Positions 18,201 to 25,877 of a stretch of 64,000 bases of DNA are shown piece after piece. The notes under the pieces are model-generated. The model saw nothing but the letters and a program-made list of their open reading frames with translations. It was not told the DNA's origin and searched no databases. The stretch covers positions 1 to 64,000 of the forward strand of contig JAZKAT010000007.1 of the NCBI GenBank assembly GCA_040389045.1, written 5' to 3'. The DNA comes from UBA5158 sp040389045 (lineage in GTDB: Bacteria > Pseudomonadota > Gammaproteobacteria > DSM-16500). Within the stretch, counting starts at the first letter, position 1, and each line of letters starts with the position of its first letter. Made by a program: the position numbers and the translations under genes.

Positions 18201-19722
18201 CCTCTTCATTTAATCTTTTATAGGTAATAGTTTCATCTTGATAATAAATCGCAATTGCATTTGGACTTTTTTGTGCTTGATCTTCAATAATTTGATCTAA
18301 AGTTATTGTGGGGATTGCGACGGGTACTGCCTTGCAATCAGCTAATATGGCAGATTTTTCTGTGTCGCTGAGTAACGGTAATAAATTAATATCACTGGTT
18401 GGATTATTTATAATGGCAGCTGTCAAACGATCAAACGAATTTGCCAATTGCAGCATTGACTCTGGAAAAAAGAGGTTAGTATCATAATCCAGGCGAATTT
18501 TTACTTCATTACTAAAAAAGCCAATGTTAAAAGTGATGTCATAATCATTCTGTGCGGAACTCATAAATACTTTATTTACTTGCAAAGAATCTGCTTGATA
18601 AAAATTATGCTTAACAGTCTCAAATGTAAATAAAGTTTGGATTATTGGCGTTCGGCTTAAATCTCTATCAATAGAAACATTTTCCAGTAGCGTTTTTAAT
18701 GGTATTAAAGCCGTATCGAGTTTTGTTTGAGAAACAATTGATGAAAATAAAGTAAAAAAATCCGCATTAGAATTAACATCAATAAGAATAGGTAAAATAT
18801 TTTCTATATTACCAAGTAATGTGGATTGAGATAGCTTTTCTCTTTTATCTGTTAAAATTCCCGTACAAAAAAACTTTTGCTGAGCATAACGGTAAAGTAA
18901 AATATTATATATTGTAAATAAAAAATGTTTTATATCAGTAATATTTTGTCTTGAACAGAAGTCTTTTAGTGCGGATAAGGTTTCATTAGCTAATGTCACG
19001 GTAATGCTGTTTGATTGATGTTTTTTAACTAAAGGACGTTTGATATCTTCCGGCAGTGCAAGATGAGGAATATTACTCAAACCTACTTTAAATGAATTAA
19101 TTAAATCTTTAATTTCATTCTTATTATGTAATTCACGTTCAATTTTAAATAATAATTCTGGGCTCTGTTTATCATGGGGAGGAATATTTATGTTGGATAA
19201 AAGCTGAGTATAATTGCCAAAAATCTCTTGGGCGAATAAATCTGCTGTAATCCTATCCCCTACAAATTTAGATAATTTTAATATAAAAGTATAATGATCT
19301 TCAGTTATTTTAATTAAACTGATCTTAACTAATTGACCCGATGTCAAATCAAAATTATTTCTTTGCTCCGAATGAATTAATGATTCTATAAATTGCTGTT
19401 TATTATCTTGCGAACTCAAATCATGAAAGGCAAAACTTGAATTTCTTATTTTACTTAATTTGCGCAAAGGAATACCGAGCACAGCAGTAAAATTGACATT
19501 GAATACGTCAAAATGATCTATCGCAAGTGAAACAGCTTGTTGTAAAACAGCTAAGTCTAATTTTGCATGTAGCTCGTACTGGGCCAAAATATTATTTGGC
19601 ATTTCAGGATCGAGTTTGAGTAAAAACCACAACCGAAGTTGCTCTTCTGTCAAATTCGTTTTACCTTGTTTAAATTCAATCAAAGTATTTTTAAGGGTAT
19701 TTTTATCTAAAGATGCTTTCAT
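15283..19722 (-). CDS. NRPS: degenerate C-A-PCP-thioester reductase (SfmC/EtuA2-like)
   Basis: Domains in this 1479-residue protein are a C-like domain (about 20-450), A (475-970), PCP with Ser1016 in FFELGGTSL, and a NAD(P)H-dependent terminal reductase (1095-1400; TGATGYLG, catalytic Y1260 and K1264 in YTASK). In the C-like domain the HHxxxDG motif is replaced by SKFVGDR (151-157), so both histidines are gone. This fits SfmC-type enzymes, where the C domain acts as a Pictet-Spenglerase and the reductase releases aldehydes repeatedly. The A-domain code reads D668 P669 W672 G711 L735 S737 L761 I769 D770. As I recall, it differs at one position from the DPWGLGLID-type code of saframycin-family modules that activate 3-hydroxy-5-methyl-O-methyltyrosine. 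I infer it activates that modified tyrosine and builds the tetrahydroisoquinoline core. Confidence 0.9.
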   Translation of the reverse strand: MKASLDKNTLKNTLIEFKQGKTNLTEEQLRLWFLLKLDPEMPNNILAQYELHAKLDLAVLQQAVSLAIDHFDVFNVNFTAVLGIPLRKLSKIRNSSFAFHDLSSQDNKQQFIESLIHSEQRNNFDLTSGQLVKISLIKITEDHYTFILKLSKFVGDRITADLFAQEIFGNYTQLLSNINIPPHDKQSPELLFKIERELHNKNEIKDLINSFKVGLSNIPHLALPEDIKRPLVKKHQSNSITVTLANETLSALKDFCSRQNITDIKHFLFTIYNILLYRYAQQKFFCTGILTDKREKLSQSTLLGNIENILPILIDVNSNADFFTLFSSIVSQTKLDTALIPLKTLLENVSIDRDLSRTPIIQTLFTFETVKHNFYQADSLQVNKVFMSSAQNDYDITFNIGFFSNEVKIRLDYDTNLFFPESMLQLANSFDRLTAAIINNPTSDINLLPLLSDTEKSAILADCKAVPVAIPTITLDQIIEDQAQKSPNAIAIYYQDETITYKRLNEEANRLAHYLKYRGLHTQQRIGVYLDRSIDTIVAILAVLKIGNLYIPLDTAYPEERINYMLNNSEIKVIITKSDLAVKLNHSHIKVCMDTEREYILLHPAKSLIKDELAAQSAYQMYTSGSTGQSKAVIVSHHSVVNNILWRQKCWPLTDKDRVLLNSSFSFDPSIWSIFWTLSTGAAIVIAPSHLQSDVSALITMIQERNISLIGTVPSIITLLVNEPEFTNCRSLKYLLSGGELLTSALQEKIYLRTSAQLINLYGPTETTIDATCFVTSKQTMHKNAPIGKPIANKQAYILDENMQLVPRGVTGEIFIGGAGVARGYYGRPTLTAESFLPDPFSLIPGSRLYRTGDMGKQLLDGNIEFAGRRDDQVKIRGFRIELSEVEKALELHPEIKEATVIISQEVLEFARMIAFIVPHKNEVTYANIIAYLKQHLPAYMLPNIVISLPALPKLPNDKVNRQALLQYKHEQDPRTAALKIPVNKTQEIVKEFFSDALSTSAISIDDDFFELGGTSLILSSLASRLYQRFDVAIPLHQFFKIPTIEGIAEVITLYDREGINAVMAQKHAVALADDAVLDPMIKPTGNEMANYTHPKAIFLTGATGYLGAFLLKSLLEQNSALIYCLVRADDNEHGYARIEKVMQLYHIWNKDYKSRIVIVRGDLAEKALGLTAEWWDILANKIDVIYHCGALVNFAYPYSALRAANVQGTKEVLRLACQNRLKAVHYISTIDVLLATHTPRPFIEDDAPLKHPADIAGGYTASKWVAEKIMHAASKRGIPVCIYRPGLIMSHTQTGATQTNDYILVAFRGFVPMKIMPDYARIFDIVPVDYVADAVANISLQKNCYGKFYHLFNPAPVTLFQFCEWTKTYGYQFKIVPFDQGRERALKVDNTHALFPLIPLIRDADPAPQRSLDPRFMDELQYELECKNTLDALRNTHYVCPPMSEELTHLCIKYLISIDFLPSPESLNVKNQTNEFCA

Positions 19723-19734
19723 AATAAGGCCTTT

Positions 19735-21480
19735 TTAATGATTCAATTCCATTAATAACGGTGATAGTTCTTCATATAGAGCGGGAGTTATTTCATCGTT
19801 TCCGGGTGTTGTGGTAAATTTTTCTTTGCTCATCTCATCAATATGTTTCGCGAGTAATTTTATAGTTGGGCTTAAAAATATAATTTTAATGGGTATTACA
19901 ATCCCCGTTTCTTTTTGAAACAAATCGATTAACTGCGTCACCATTAAAGAATTACCACCCAAACTAAAAAAATTATCTTGAATTGAGAGAGGATTATCAA
20001 TTTTCAAAAGTTTTTGCCAAATCTCTTCCATTATTTTTTCAGTTCTAGAAACTGCGTAAGAAAAACTTTCGTTTAATTTTTCAGGTTTAACGGGAATTGT
20101 TGGTTTAACACTATGATTAGTTTGCAGTTTTAAATGGGAACGAAAATTATTATCAAAGATTGTTGTTTCAACATTGTCAACTAATAATGAAAGAACTTTA
20201 TTGTAATTTTGTAGAAATTCCGCCATCCATTTTTCACTGAATAGTTCTGAGCTGTATTCAGTGATTAAACTTATATTGTCATGCTCTTCAAAGATAAAGA
20301 ATGACAAGTCAAATTTTGATAATCCTGAATCAACAGGAATTCTCTGTAATGCAATTCCATTTTCATAAGATCGGTTCAAATTTGTTTTTTGAAAGCCAAA
20401 CATAAGTTGAAATACAGAATGACTGTTGACTGTTCTTTCAGGATGCAAATAGTCGACAACATCACTATAAGGAAGACGTTGATAATTGACATATTCATTG
20501 ATTGCACCTTGGATGGAGGTGATAAAGTCATTTAACCGTAGAATATCAGTAATTTTTACCCGCAATAACACAGTATTGGCTAAAAACCCAATTACTTTAA
20601 ACATTTCGTCGTTATATCGGTTAGCTACGGGTACACCGATAAGAAAATCATTTTCATTTGAATAGTAGTGGACTAATAAGCAAAACGCAGACATCAAAAT
20701 AGTGTAATTAGTCACATTTAGCTTCTTTGCTAGTAATGCAACCTGATTCAATCTATCAATACCTAAATTATATGTTTGCACCGAACCTTGGTAAGTTCGT
20801 TCTACAGAAATTTCGTTAGAACCGATTAACTTGATGTATTGAGGAACATTCAAGAGTTTTTCATACCAGTACTTTTTCTGGATGGTATATTCTGGTGAGG
20901 ATTTCCAATTGTATTCCGAATCCATAATGTCAACGTATTGATATTTTAGTTCGGTGAGTTTGGGTTGTTCTTGTTTTAGATACGCCTCATAACTGCTAAT
21001 CATTTCTTGAATAAAGATTTCTAAGGAAATTCCATCCGCAATACTATGATGCATAGTGATTGCAATATAATAACAGTCGTCTTCTGCTTGATGCAGACTT
21101 ATCTTAAATAAACCTGGTTTAGATAAATCAAATTGGAACTGCGCTTCGTTTTTAATATTCTGCATAAGCAGATTTAATTTTTTAGCGCCTGATAGATTGG
21201 TGTAATCAAAATAATTTACACTTGACAGCAAATGCAGTTTAATCACTTGCTTAATACCGGAATCCGTTTTTACTATAGCTGTTCTTAATGACTCATGTCT
21301 TGCTACCAGATAATTAATTGCTTTTTGTAAAGTGACACGATTTACAGCAGAATTTATTTTGAAAGCAATTGCTATATTATAAGCACTACCAAGCCGTTGA
21401 TCGAATTGATGCAAAAACCACAAACGTTCTTGCGCGGGCGCGGCAGGAAAAATATAACTTTCATTTTGTATCCCATGCAT
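19735..21480 (-). CDS. NRPS: condensation-PCP didomain, no adenylation domain
   Basis: The 581-residue protein has a full condensation domain with an intact HHSIADG (144-150), followed directly by a peptidyl carrier domain with Ser511 in NFFSLGGNS. No adenylation domain is present, so its carrier must be loaded in trans. The fused E1 and the E2 in the same operon would be natural donors. In naphthyridinomycin and quinocarcin pathways an E1/E2 pair moves a C2 glycolyl unit from a ketose phosphate onto a carrier protein. I infer that this protein joins acyl-Cys to a glycolyl unit, the spacer expected between Cys and the modified tyrosine in ecteinascidin-type assembly. It sits 12 bp upstream of the C-A-PCP-reductase gene in transcription order. 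Loading by an A domain elsewhere is the alternative. Confidence 0.9.
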   Translation of the reverse strand: MHGIQNESYIFPAAPAQERLWFLHQFDQRLGSAYNIAIAFKINSAVNRVTLQKAINYLVARHESLRTAIVKTDSGIKQVIKLHLLSSVNYFDYTNLSGAKKLNLLMQNIKNEAQFQFDLSKPGLFKISLHQAEDDCYYIAITMHHSIADGISLEIFIQEMISSYEAYLKQEQPKLTELKYQYVDIMDSEYNWKSSPEYTIQKKYWYEKLLNVPQYIKLIGSNEISVERTYQGSVQTYNLGIDRLNQVALLAKKLNVTNYTILMSAFCLLVHYYSNENDFLIGVPVANRYNDEMFKVIGFLANTVLLRVKITDILRLNDFITSIQGAINEYVNYQRLPYSDVVDYLHPERTVNSHSVFQLMFGFQKTNLNRSYENGIALQRIPVDSGLSKFDLSFFIFEEHDNISLITEYSSELFSEKWMAEFLQNYNKVLSLLVDNVETTIFDNNFRSHLKLQTNHSVKPTIPVKPEKLNESFSYAVSRTEKIMEEIWQKLLKIDNPLSIQDNFFSLGGNSLMVTQLIDLFQKETGIVIPIKIIFLSPTIKLLAKHIDEMSKEKFTTTPGNDEITPALYEELSPLLMELNH

Positions 21481-21503
21481 AATCGTGTCACTCCACTGCT
21501 GGT

Positions 21504-22583
21504 TTATTTGTATGCTTGAATGACGCCATGCGGGGTCCAGGCATGGCAGTTACTGCGTTTAATATTTTTAAAGCCAACTTGTGATAACCAATCCACATAT
21601 TGCTTCCAGGGATAAATCATGCCGCCTTCAGCGGGTAATGCAGCAAAATAAACACTGTCTAATGCAGCCATTAAAGGACCAGAATCATCATCATTTGAAA
21701 TAGAGTTAAATATCACAACTTTCCCGCCAGTTGTTAAAGCGTCATAGGCTTTCTTAAGTAGAATAATATTTTCTTCAGGTGTCCAAATCACAAGTTGATG
21801 TGAAAACAAAATTAAATCATGACCTTTAGGAAAATCCATGGCAAACATATCACCTGCGTGCACACCTACTCTATTGCTAAGACCAGCCCGGCGAATATTT
21901 TCAATCGCAACCGGGGCAGAAGAAGCGATTTCTAAAATAGTAGCTTTTAACGCAGGATTTTCTTTAGCCAGCGCAATAGCGTTGATACCCGTACCACCGC
22001 CTACATCTAATAATGAACGCACGGTTGAGAAATCCACATGATTGAATAAATATTGGTTCGTTAATCTAGTCCATGAATCCATATATTTATAAAACACTTC
22101 TTGTAAATAAGGATTTTCTGCTAAACGATGATATAAATCCCTGCCCTGCCCTGGTACACGTTGTAAACCTATATTTTTATTTTTTCGTAGCGATTCGGTT
22201 AAATCAAATTGCGCTAAATAAGCAATATGCTGTTCGAAAGCTACAACATCTTTAAAGATGTCCCAGATGTTTTCTTGAAATAAGTAATTCAGGGTATTTG
22301 AATTGAAATAATATTCATCTTTTAATTCAGTTAATTTTAAAGAAGTTGTACCAAGTAATAAAATATCAATTGCCCTGGTTTGTAAATTTAATTTCTTTGC
22401 GATTTCTGCTTTAGTTAATTTCCCTTTTGTATTTAATAATTCAAAAAGACCTAATTCACACCCCGCATTCAAATATTGGAAAGCAGAAGCCCCAAATAAA
22501 ATAGGAGTTAATGAATGTAAGTTAGATAACGACTTTACTTTATTTAATGAAACTTGTTCATCTGAAAATTTAAAACTTTGCAT
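21504..22583 (-). CDS. SAM methyltransferase, plant OMT-like (SfmM2/EtuM1-like candidate)
   Basis: The protein has the two-part layout of the O-methyltransferase family 2: an N-terminal winged-helix dimerisation domain (about 20-110) and a C-terminal Rossmann methyltransferase with SLLDVGGGTGINAIALA, the acidic LEIASSAPVAIENI, HAGDMFAMDFPKG and LILFSHQLVIWTPE. I set the start at the ATG at 22583 (359 aa), which has AGGAG 8 nt upstream. A TTG five codons earlier overlaps that ribosome site. In saframycin biosynthesis an enzyme of this family (SfmM2) methylates tyrosine carbon 3, so C-methylation of the tyrosine precursor is the best guess here, with the small O-methyltransferase at 28172 doing the catechol step. 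The substrate is not proven by sequence. Confidence 0.85.
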   Translation of the reverse strand: MQSFKFSDEQVSLNKVKSLSNLHSLTPILFGASAFQYLNAGCELGLFELLNTKGKLTKAEIAKKLNLQTRAIDILLLGTTSLKLTELKDEYYFNSNTLNYLFQENIWDIFKDVVAFEQHIAYLAQFDLTESLRKNKNIGLQRVPGQGRDLYHRLAENPYLQEVFYKYMDSWTRLTNQYLFNHVDFSTVRSLLDVGGGTGINAIALAKENPALKATILEIASSAPVAIENIRRAGLSNRVGVHAGDMFAMDFPKGHDLILFSHQLVIWTPEENIILLKKAYDALTTGGKVVIFNSISNDDDSGPLMAALDSVYFAALPAEGGMIYPWKQYVDWLSQVGFKNIKRSNCHAWTPHGVIQAYK

Positions 22584-22612
22584 AACTTTCTCCTTCAATT
22601 AAATTGTGGTGA

Positions 22613-22795
22613 TTAAACTATAGTAGTCCATACCTTTTCAATGTATTGCAAACAGGATTGTTTGCTGCCTTGAAAACCTGCATCGCTCCAACCAAGTGGA
22701 TTCTCGCTTGTTAAAGGCCATATGGAATACTGGGATTCCTTATTGATGACCACTTTACAAAGAAACGAATTATCATTTGCTAAAAAACTTTTCAT
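22613..22795 (-). CDS. MbtH-like protein
   Basis: This 60-residue protein is a full-length MbtH-family member. The signature NKESQYSIWP, then PLGWSDAGFQGSKQSCLQYI and VWTTI match the conserved Ser, three Trp and DAGF elements. MbtH-like proteins bind NRPS adenylation domains and are needed for their folding or activity, so it likely serves the two A domains of this cluster. The ribosome site AGGAGGA lies inside the end of the E2 gene, 2 bp upstream of it in transcription order, so translation is tightly coupled. Saframycin, safracin and ecteinascidin clusters also contain a gene of this type. Confidence 0.93.
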   Translation of the reverse strand: MKSFLANDNSFLCKVVINKESQYSIWPLTSENPLGWSDAGFQGSKQSCLQYIEKVWTTIV

Positions 22796-22797
22796 AA

Positions 22798-23901
22798 TTA
22801 TTCCTCCTGTGTCACTGCTTCTGAAATTAGAAAATGCTGATGTAAAATTTCATTTTTTAACTTAACAATAAATTCAGCAGCTTCACGACCCGTTAGCACC
22901 CTATGATCAAAAACTAAAGTTAATGTCATCGGATATCCGTTCATTTCACTGTCCCCACCGATACCCAAGATTGCGGATTGCTTATCGTTTAATAAAGGCT
23001 GAAACACTAAAATGTTATTCGATGAAAGATCAGTAACAGTCATTGTCGATGAATGTACCGCATCTAAATTAAGTTTGTTATCGTAATAATTACTTATATG
23101 ATCGATGATGTTTATATGCATATCGTATAATGAATGCACATTCGCATTATGAATAACAGCGACTTTTAAACCTTTATTAAGGTCTATCGCTAAGCCTAAG
23201 TTTACTCGATTGTAATAAAAGATTTTGTTTTCAAGGTAATATGCAGTGAGCTTGGGATAATTCACACATACCCTGGCTAAAACGTACAAGATGTAGGGTA
23301 AAATTTGATTGTTCAGCCATGGAATTTTCTTTAAATTTTCTCTAAGCTTAGCTGATTCAAATTGAACTGTGACACTGCTGGTTAATGCTTGATGATAGCT
23401 GCGCTCTAATACATTAATTTCTTGCTTTTTTGCAGAAGAAATATCTTCTTCGGTATGTGCAGGAAACAGTGAATTAATACTGTTGTTTTTATTTTTATCA
23501 GCGATTAATTCTTGAAGATCTTTTAATGTGATTAATCCTTTTATATTATATTCACTAATGTTTAACTTATTTTCAATAATGAACTCTCTCGCAGCTTTGG
23601 ATAATTGATAAGAGTCGGTTGGTTTTAGCGTAGAGTCACAGTCCTGCTTATTACTATCTTTATTTGGAGTATCACTAAAGCTAGCTAGTTTTTCATTTAC
23701 GTTAACGTAATCCCCTTTTATCCCATGCCTGCAAATATACCCGCTATAATCACTTGTTAAAGTGATATCCACTTTCGATGTTTCTATGCGCACGATTTCT
23801 TGGCCGGATTTGATATATTCATTTTCATCAACCAGCCACTCGCTTATCAACATGGATTCATCATTGGCATTAATTTTAGGCGCTAACATCACCGTATTCA
23901 T
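22798..23901 (-). CDS. 2-oxo acid dehydrogenase E2-like acyltransferase (lipoyl protein)
   Basis: The 367-residue protein has the standard E2 order: a lipoyl domain with target Lys43 in VRIETSKVDI, a peripheral subunit-binding domain (about 108-150; SKAAREFI ... ITLKDLQELI), then a CAT-like acyltransferase domain. The catalytic motif reads DHRVLTG (332-338) where E2 enzymes normally have DHRxxDG, so the Asp is Thr while the His is kept. Its start overlaps the E1 stop as ATGA. No E3 or lipoate ligase is nearby. In this setting it probably does not make acyl-CoA for central metabolism. By analogy with NapD- and QncL-type proteins it would pass a glycolyl group from the E1 to a carrier protein, probably the PCP at 19735-21480. 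Confidence 0.88.
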   Translation of the reverse strand: MNTVMLAPKINANDESMLISEWLVDENEYIKSGQEIVRIETSKVDITLTSDYSGYICRHGIKGDYVNVNEKLASFSDTPNKDSNKQDCDSTLKPTDSYQLSKAAREFIIENKLNISEYNIKGLITLKDLQELIADKNKNNSINSLFPAHTEEDISSAKKQEINVLERSYHQALTSSVTVQFESAKLRENLKKIPWLNNQILPYILYVLARVCVNYPKLTAYYLENKIFYYNRVNLGLAIDLNKGLKVAVIHNANVHSLYDMHINIIDHISNYYDNKLNLDAVHSSTMTVTDLSSNNILVFQPLLNDKQSAILGIGGDSEMNGYPMTLTLVFDHRVLTGREAAEFIVKLKNEILHQHFLISEAVTQEE

Positions 23902-25877
23902 ACAAAACCTCTTAAAATCGTATTTATAATGAGGTCTTTAGAAGGCAAGATTAAGTCTTCCAAAGGTTTGCTGGCGGGGATAGGCATAGTAGGAGGATAA
24001 ATTCGATGTAATTGTTGTGTAGTCCGTGCTCCATTTTTTTCCACTAATTGAGAAATGATTTCCGCCCCAAACCCAGCAAAGCCCTGTCCTTCTTCAATAA
24101 CATAAATATGTTTACTTGATTGCAATTTTTCTTTAATAAATTGAATTTCAAATGGATAAATTTGAATTGGACAAATTAATTGTGCGAGGATTTCATGTTG
24201 TATAAACAAATCATTTATTACTTCAACCAGTACATCACTTAGACCACCATAGCCAATGATAGTAATGTCAGCTATGTTGCTAACAGGTGATAAAACTATA
24301 ATTGGATAAGGTTCTGCTATGTGCTCGAATTGAAATCCAGTTGGAGCTGAGGTACGAATTTTTTTAGTGTAAAGAATTTTATTTTCCATCACAATAACTG
24401 GCATTGTGTTGTCAGTAAGTAAGGGTTGATATACGCAGCGCGGATGAATTAAATTATTAATTGCGATTATCTTAATGCCGGGTATACCCATAAAATGCTT
24501 ATCAAGAGTTTGACTATGGGTAGCTCCATACCCCCTACCCCCACCCATAGGTGTGCGAATAATCAGAGGAATAGAGACTTGCTCATTGTAAACATATTGA
24601 AATTTACTAATGTGATTTAAGATTTGATCGAAAGCGAGCGTAATGAAATCTCCAAACATAATTTCCACTATAGGCCAGAACCCATTTAATGCCAGCCCAC
24701 AACCTAAACCGACAATTGCTGCTTCAGAAATAGGGGTATTAAAAACCTGGTCTGGAAATAGGGAAGATAAATCTTTCGAAATTTTAAAGGCACCATTATA
24801 GGGTGATTTAACATCTTCACCGATGAACAATATTTTTGAGTTTTTAGACATTAAATCTTTAAAAGTCTTATTCAGCTCACTAGACATAAATTCTTGACTA
24901 TATTCATTGCAAGCATAATTTATATTAAGTGGCATAGAAACAGGAATGCTCAATGACGGGAATGGATCAACATTAGCAGCATTAAAAACTTCGGTTAGCA
25001 AAACTTGCGTTTGGTTATTAAAATCACTTTCAGCGGTAATATTCTGTGTCAAATAAACATTGAGCGGGTCTATCTCTTTATAATAATCAATTTCACTTTT
25101 TTCTCTGTTATCGTCACCTTTTGAGTGTCCATTCAAGCGGTATGTATCTACTGTCAATACAGCTGGCTTGGATTGCCTACGCACATAATTTATTAACTTA
25201 CCGGCTTTACAATAAAAATCTTCCCATTCCCAGGTGTTGGCTGAATCAACTTTAATATCAAAGCTCTCAATCCGTGTTTTTATATCTCCTGCAAGAGTTT
25301 CGCTTTGGTGTGTGGATTGGGCATAATAATTATTTTCTAGAACAATCAATAGGGGAATATTCCATTTAGAAATAATATTTAATACTTCATAAACAATGCC
25401 TTCTCCTAACGTGCCATCACCTATAAACACTACGGTGATGCTATTATTATTTTTAATTTTTTTTGCTAAAGCCATGCCCGCCGCTACCGGCAACATGCCG
25501 CCTTGAATAGCATAGGAATAAAATCCCTTATGATATAAATGTTGACTACCCCCCCTGCCGCCACACACACCGGTAGCTTTGCCAAAAATTTCTGCAACTA
25601 ACCCTTTTATATCATTGGTAAAAGCAATATAGTGCCCGTGGCAGCGGTGATTGGATACAACGGTATCGGTAGGCTGCAAAAATTCACAGACGACGATCCC
25701 AACTAACTCTTGACCTACACAAGTGTGGATAGTGCCGTGTAGTTTTCCTTGGGAATATAAAGCTAATAATCTTTCTTCTACTGCACGAATTAAAAATGCT
25801 TTATTCATCATTTGATGGGCCTTCTCGGCGGAGACCCTAGATGCGCTGCTTGTTTTAATCGGTGTGGATAAAAGCAT
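23898..25877 (-). CDS. Fused TPP-dependent E1 (alpha plus beta), glycolyl-transfer candidate
   Basis: The 659-residue protein joins an E1-alpha half and an E1-beta half that are separate subunits in most bacteria. The alpha half has the thiamine diphosphate motif GDGTLGEG ... VLENN and the SNHRCHGH and GGRGGSQH loops. The beta half begins near residue 330 (ILFIGEDVKSPYNGAF, FNTPISEAAIVGLG). I chose the ATG at 25877 because it overlaps the acylase stop as TAATG; an in-frame ATG at 25916 lies inside the acylase gene. Fused E1 proteins beside an E2 are a hallmark of quinocarcin, naphthyridinomycin and ecteinascidin clusters, where they take a hydroxyethyl-type C2 unit from a ketose phosphate. 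Ordinary branched-chain or acetoin dehydrogenase is the alternative, but the operon argues against it. Confidence 0.9.
   Translation of the reverse strand: MLLSTPIKTSSASRVSAEKAHQMMNKAFLIRAVEERLLALYSQGKLHGTIHTCVGQELVGIVVCEFLQPTDTVVSNHRCHGHYIAFTNDIKGLVAEIFGKATGVCGGRGGSQHLYHKGFYSYAIQGGMLPVAAGMALAKKIKNNNSITVVFIGDGTLGEGIVYEVLNIISKWNIPLLIVLENNYYAQSTHQSETLAGDIKTRIESFDIKVDSANTWEWEDFYCKAGKLINYVRRQSKPAVLTVDTYRLNGHSKGDDNREKSEIDYYKEIDPLNVYLTQNITAESDFNNQTQVLLTEVFNAANVDPFPSLSIPVSMPLNINYACNEYSQEFMSSELNKTFKDLMSKNSKILFIGEDVKSPYNGAFKISKDLSSLFPDQVFNTPISEAAIVGLGCGLALNGFWPIVEIMFGDFITLAFDQILNHISKFQYVYNEQVSIPLIIRTPMGGGRGYGATHSQTLDKHFMGIPGIKIIAINNLIHPRCVYQPLLTDNTMPVIVMENKILYTKKIRTSAPTGFQFEHIAEPYPIIVLSPVSNIADITIIGYGGLSDVLVEVINDLFIQHEILAQLICPIQIYPFEIQFIKEKLQSSKHIYVIEEGQGFAGFGAEIISQLVEKNGARTTQQLHRIYPPTMPIPASKPLEDLILPSKDLIINTILRGFV

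Noticed and set aside
22798..25877. E1/E2 as housekeeping branched-chain or acetoin dehydrogenase
   Set aside because: The genes overlap NRPS-pathway neighbours by 1-4 bp, there is no E3, the E1 is fused and the E2 active site is altered; glycolyl transfer fits better.
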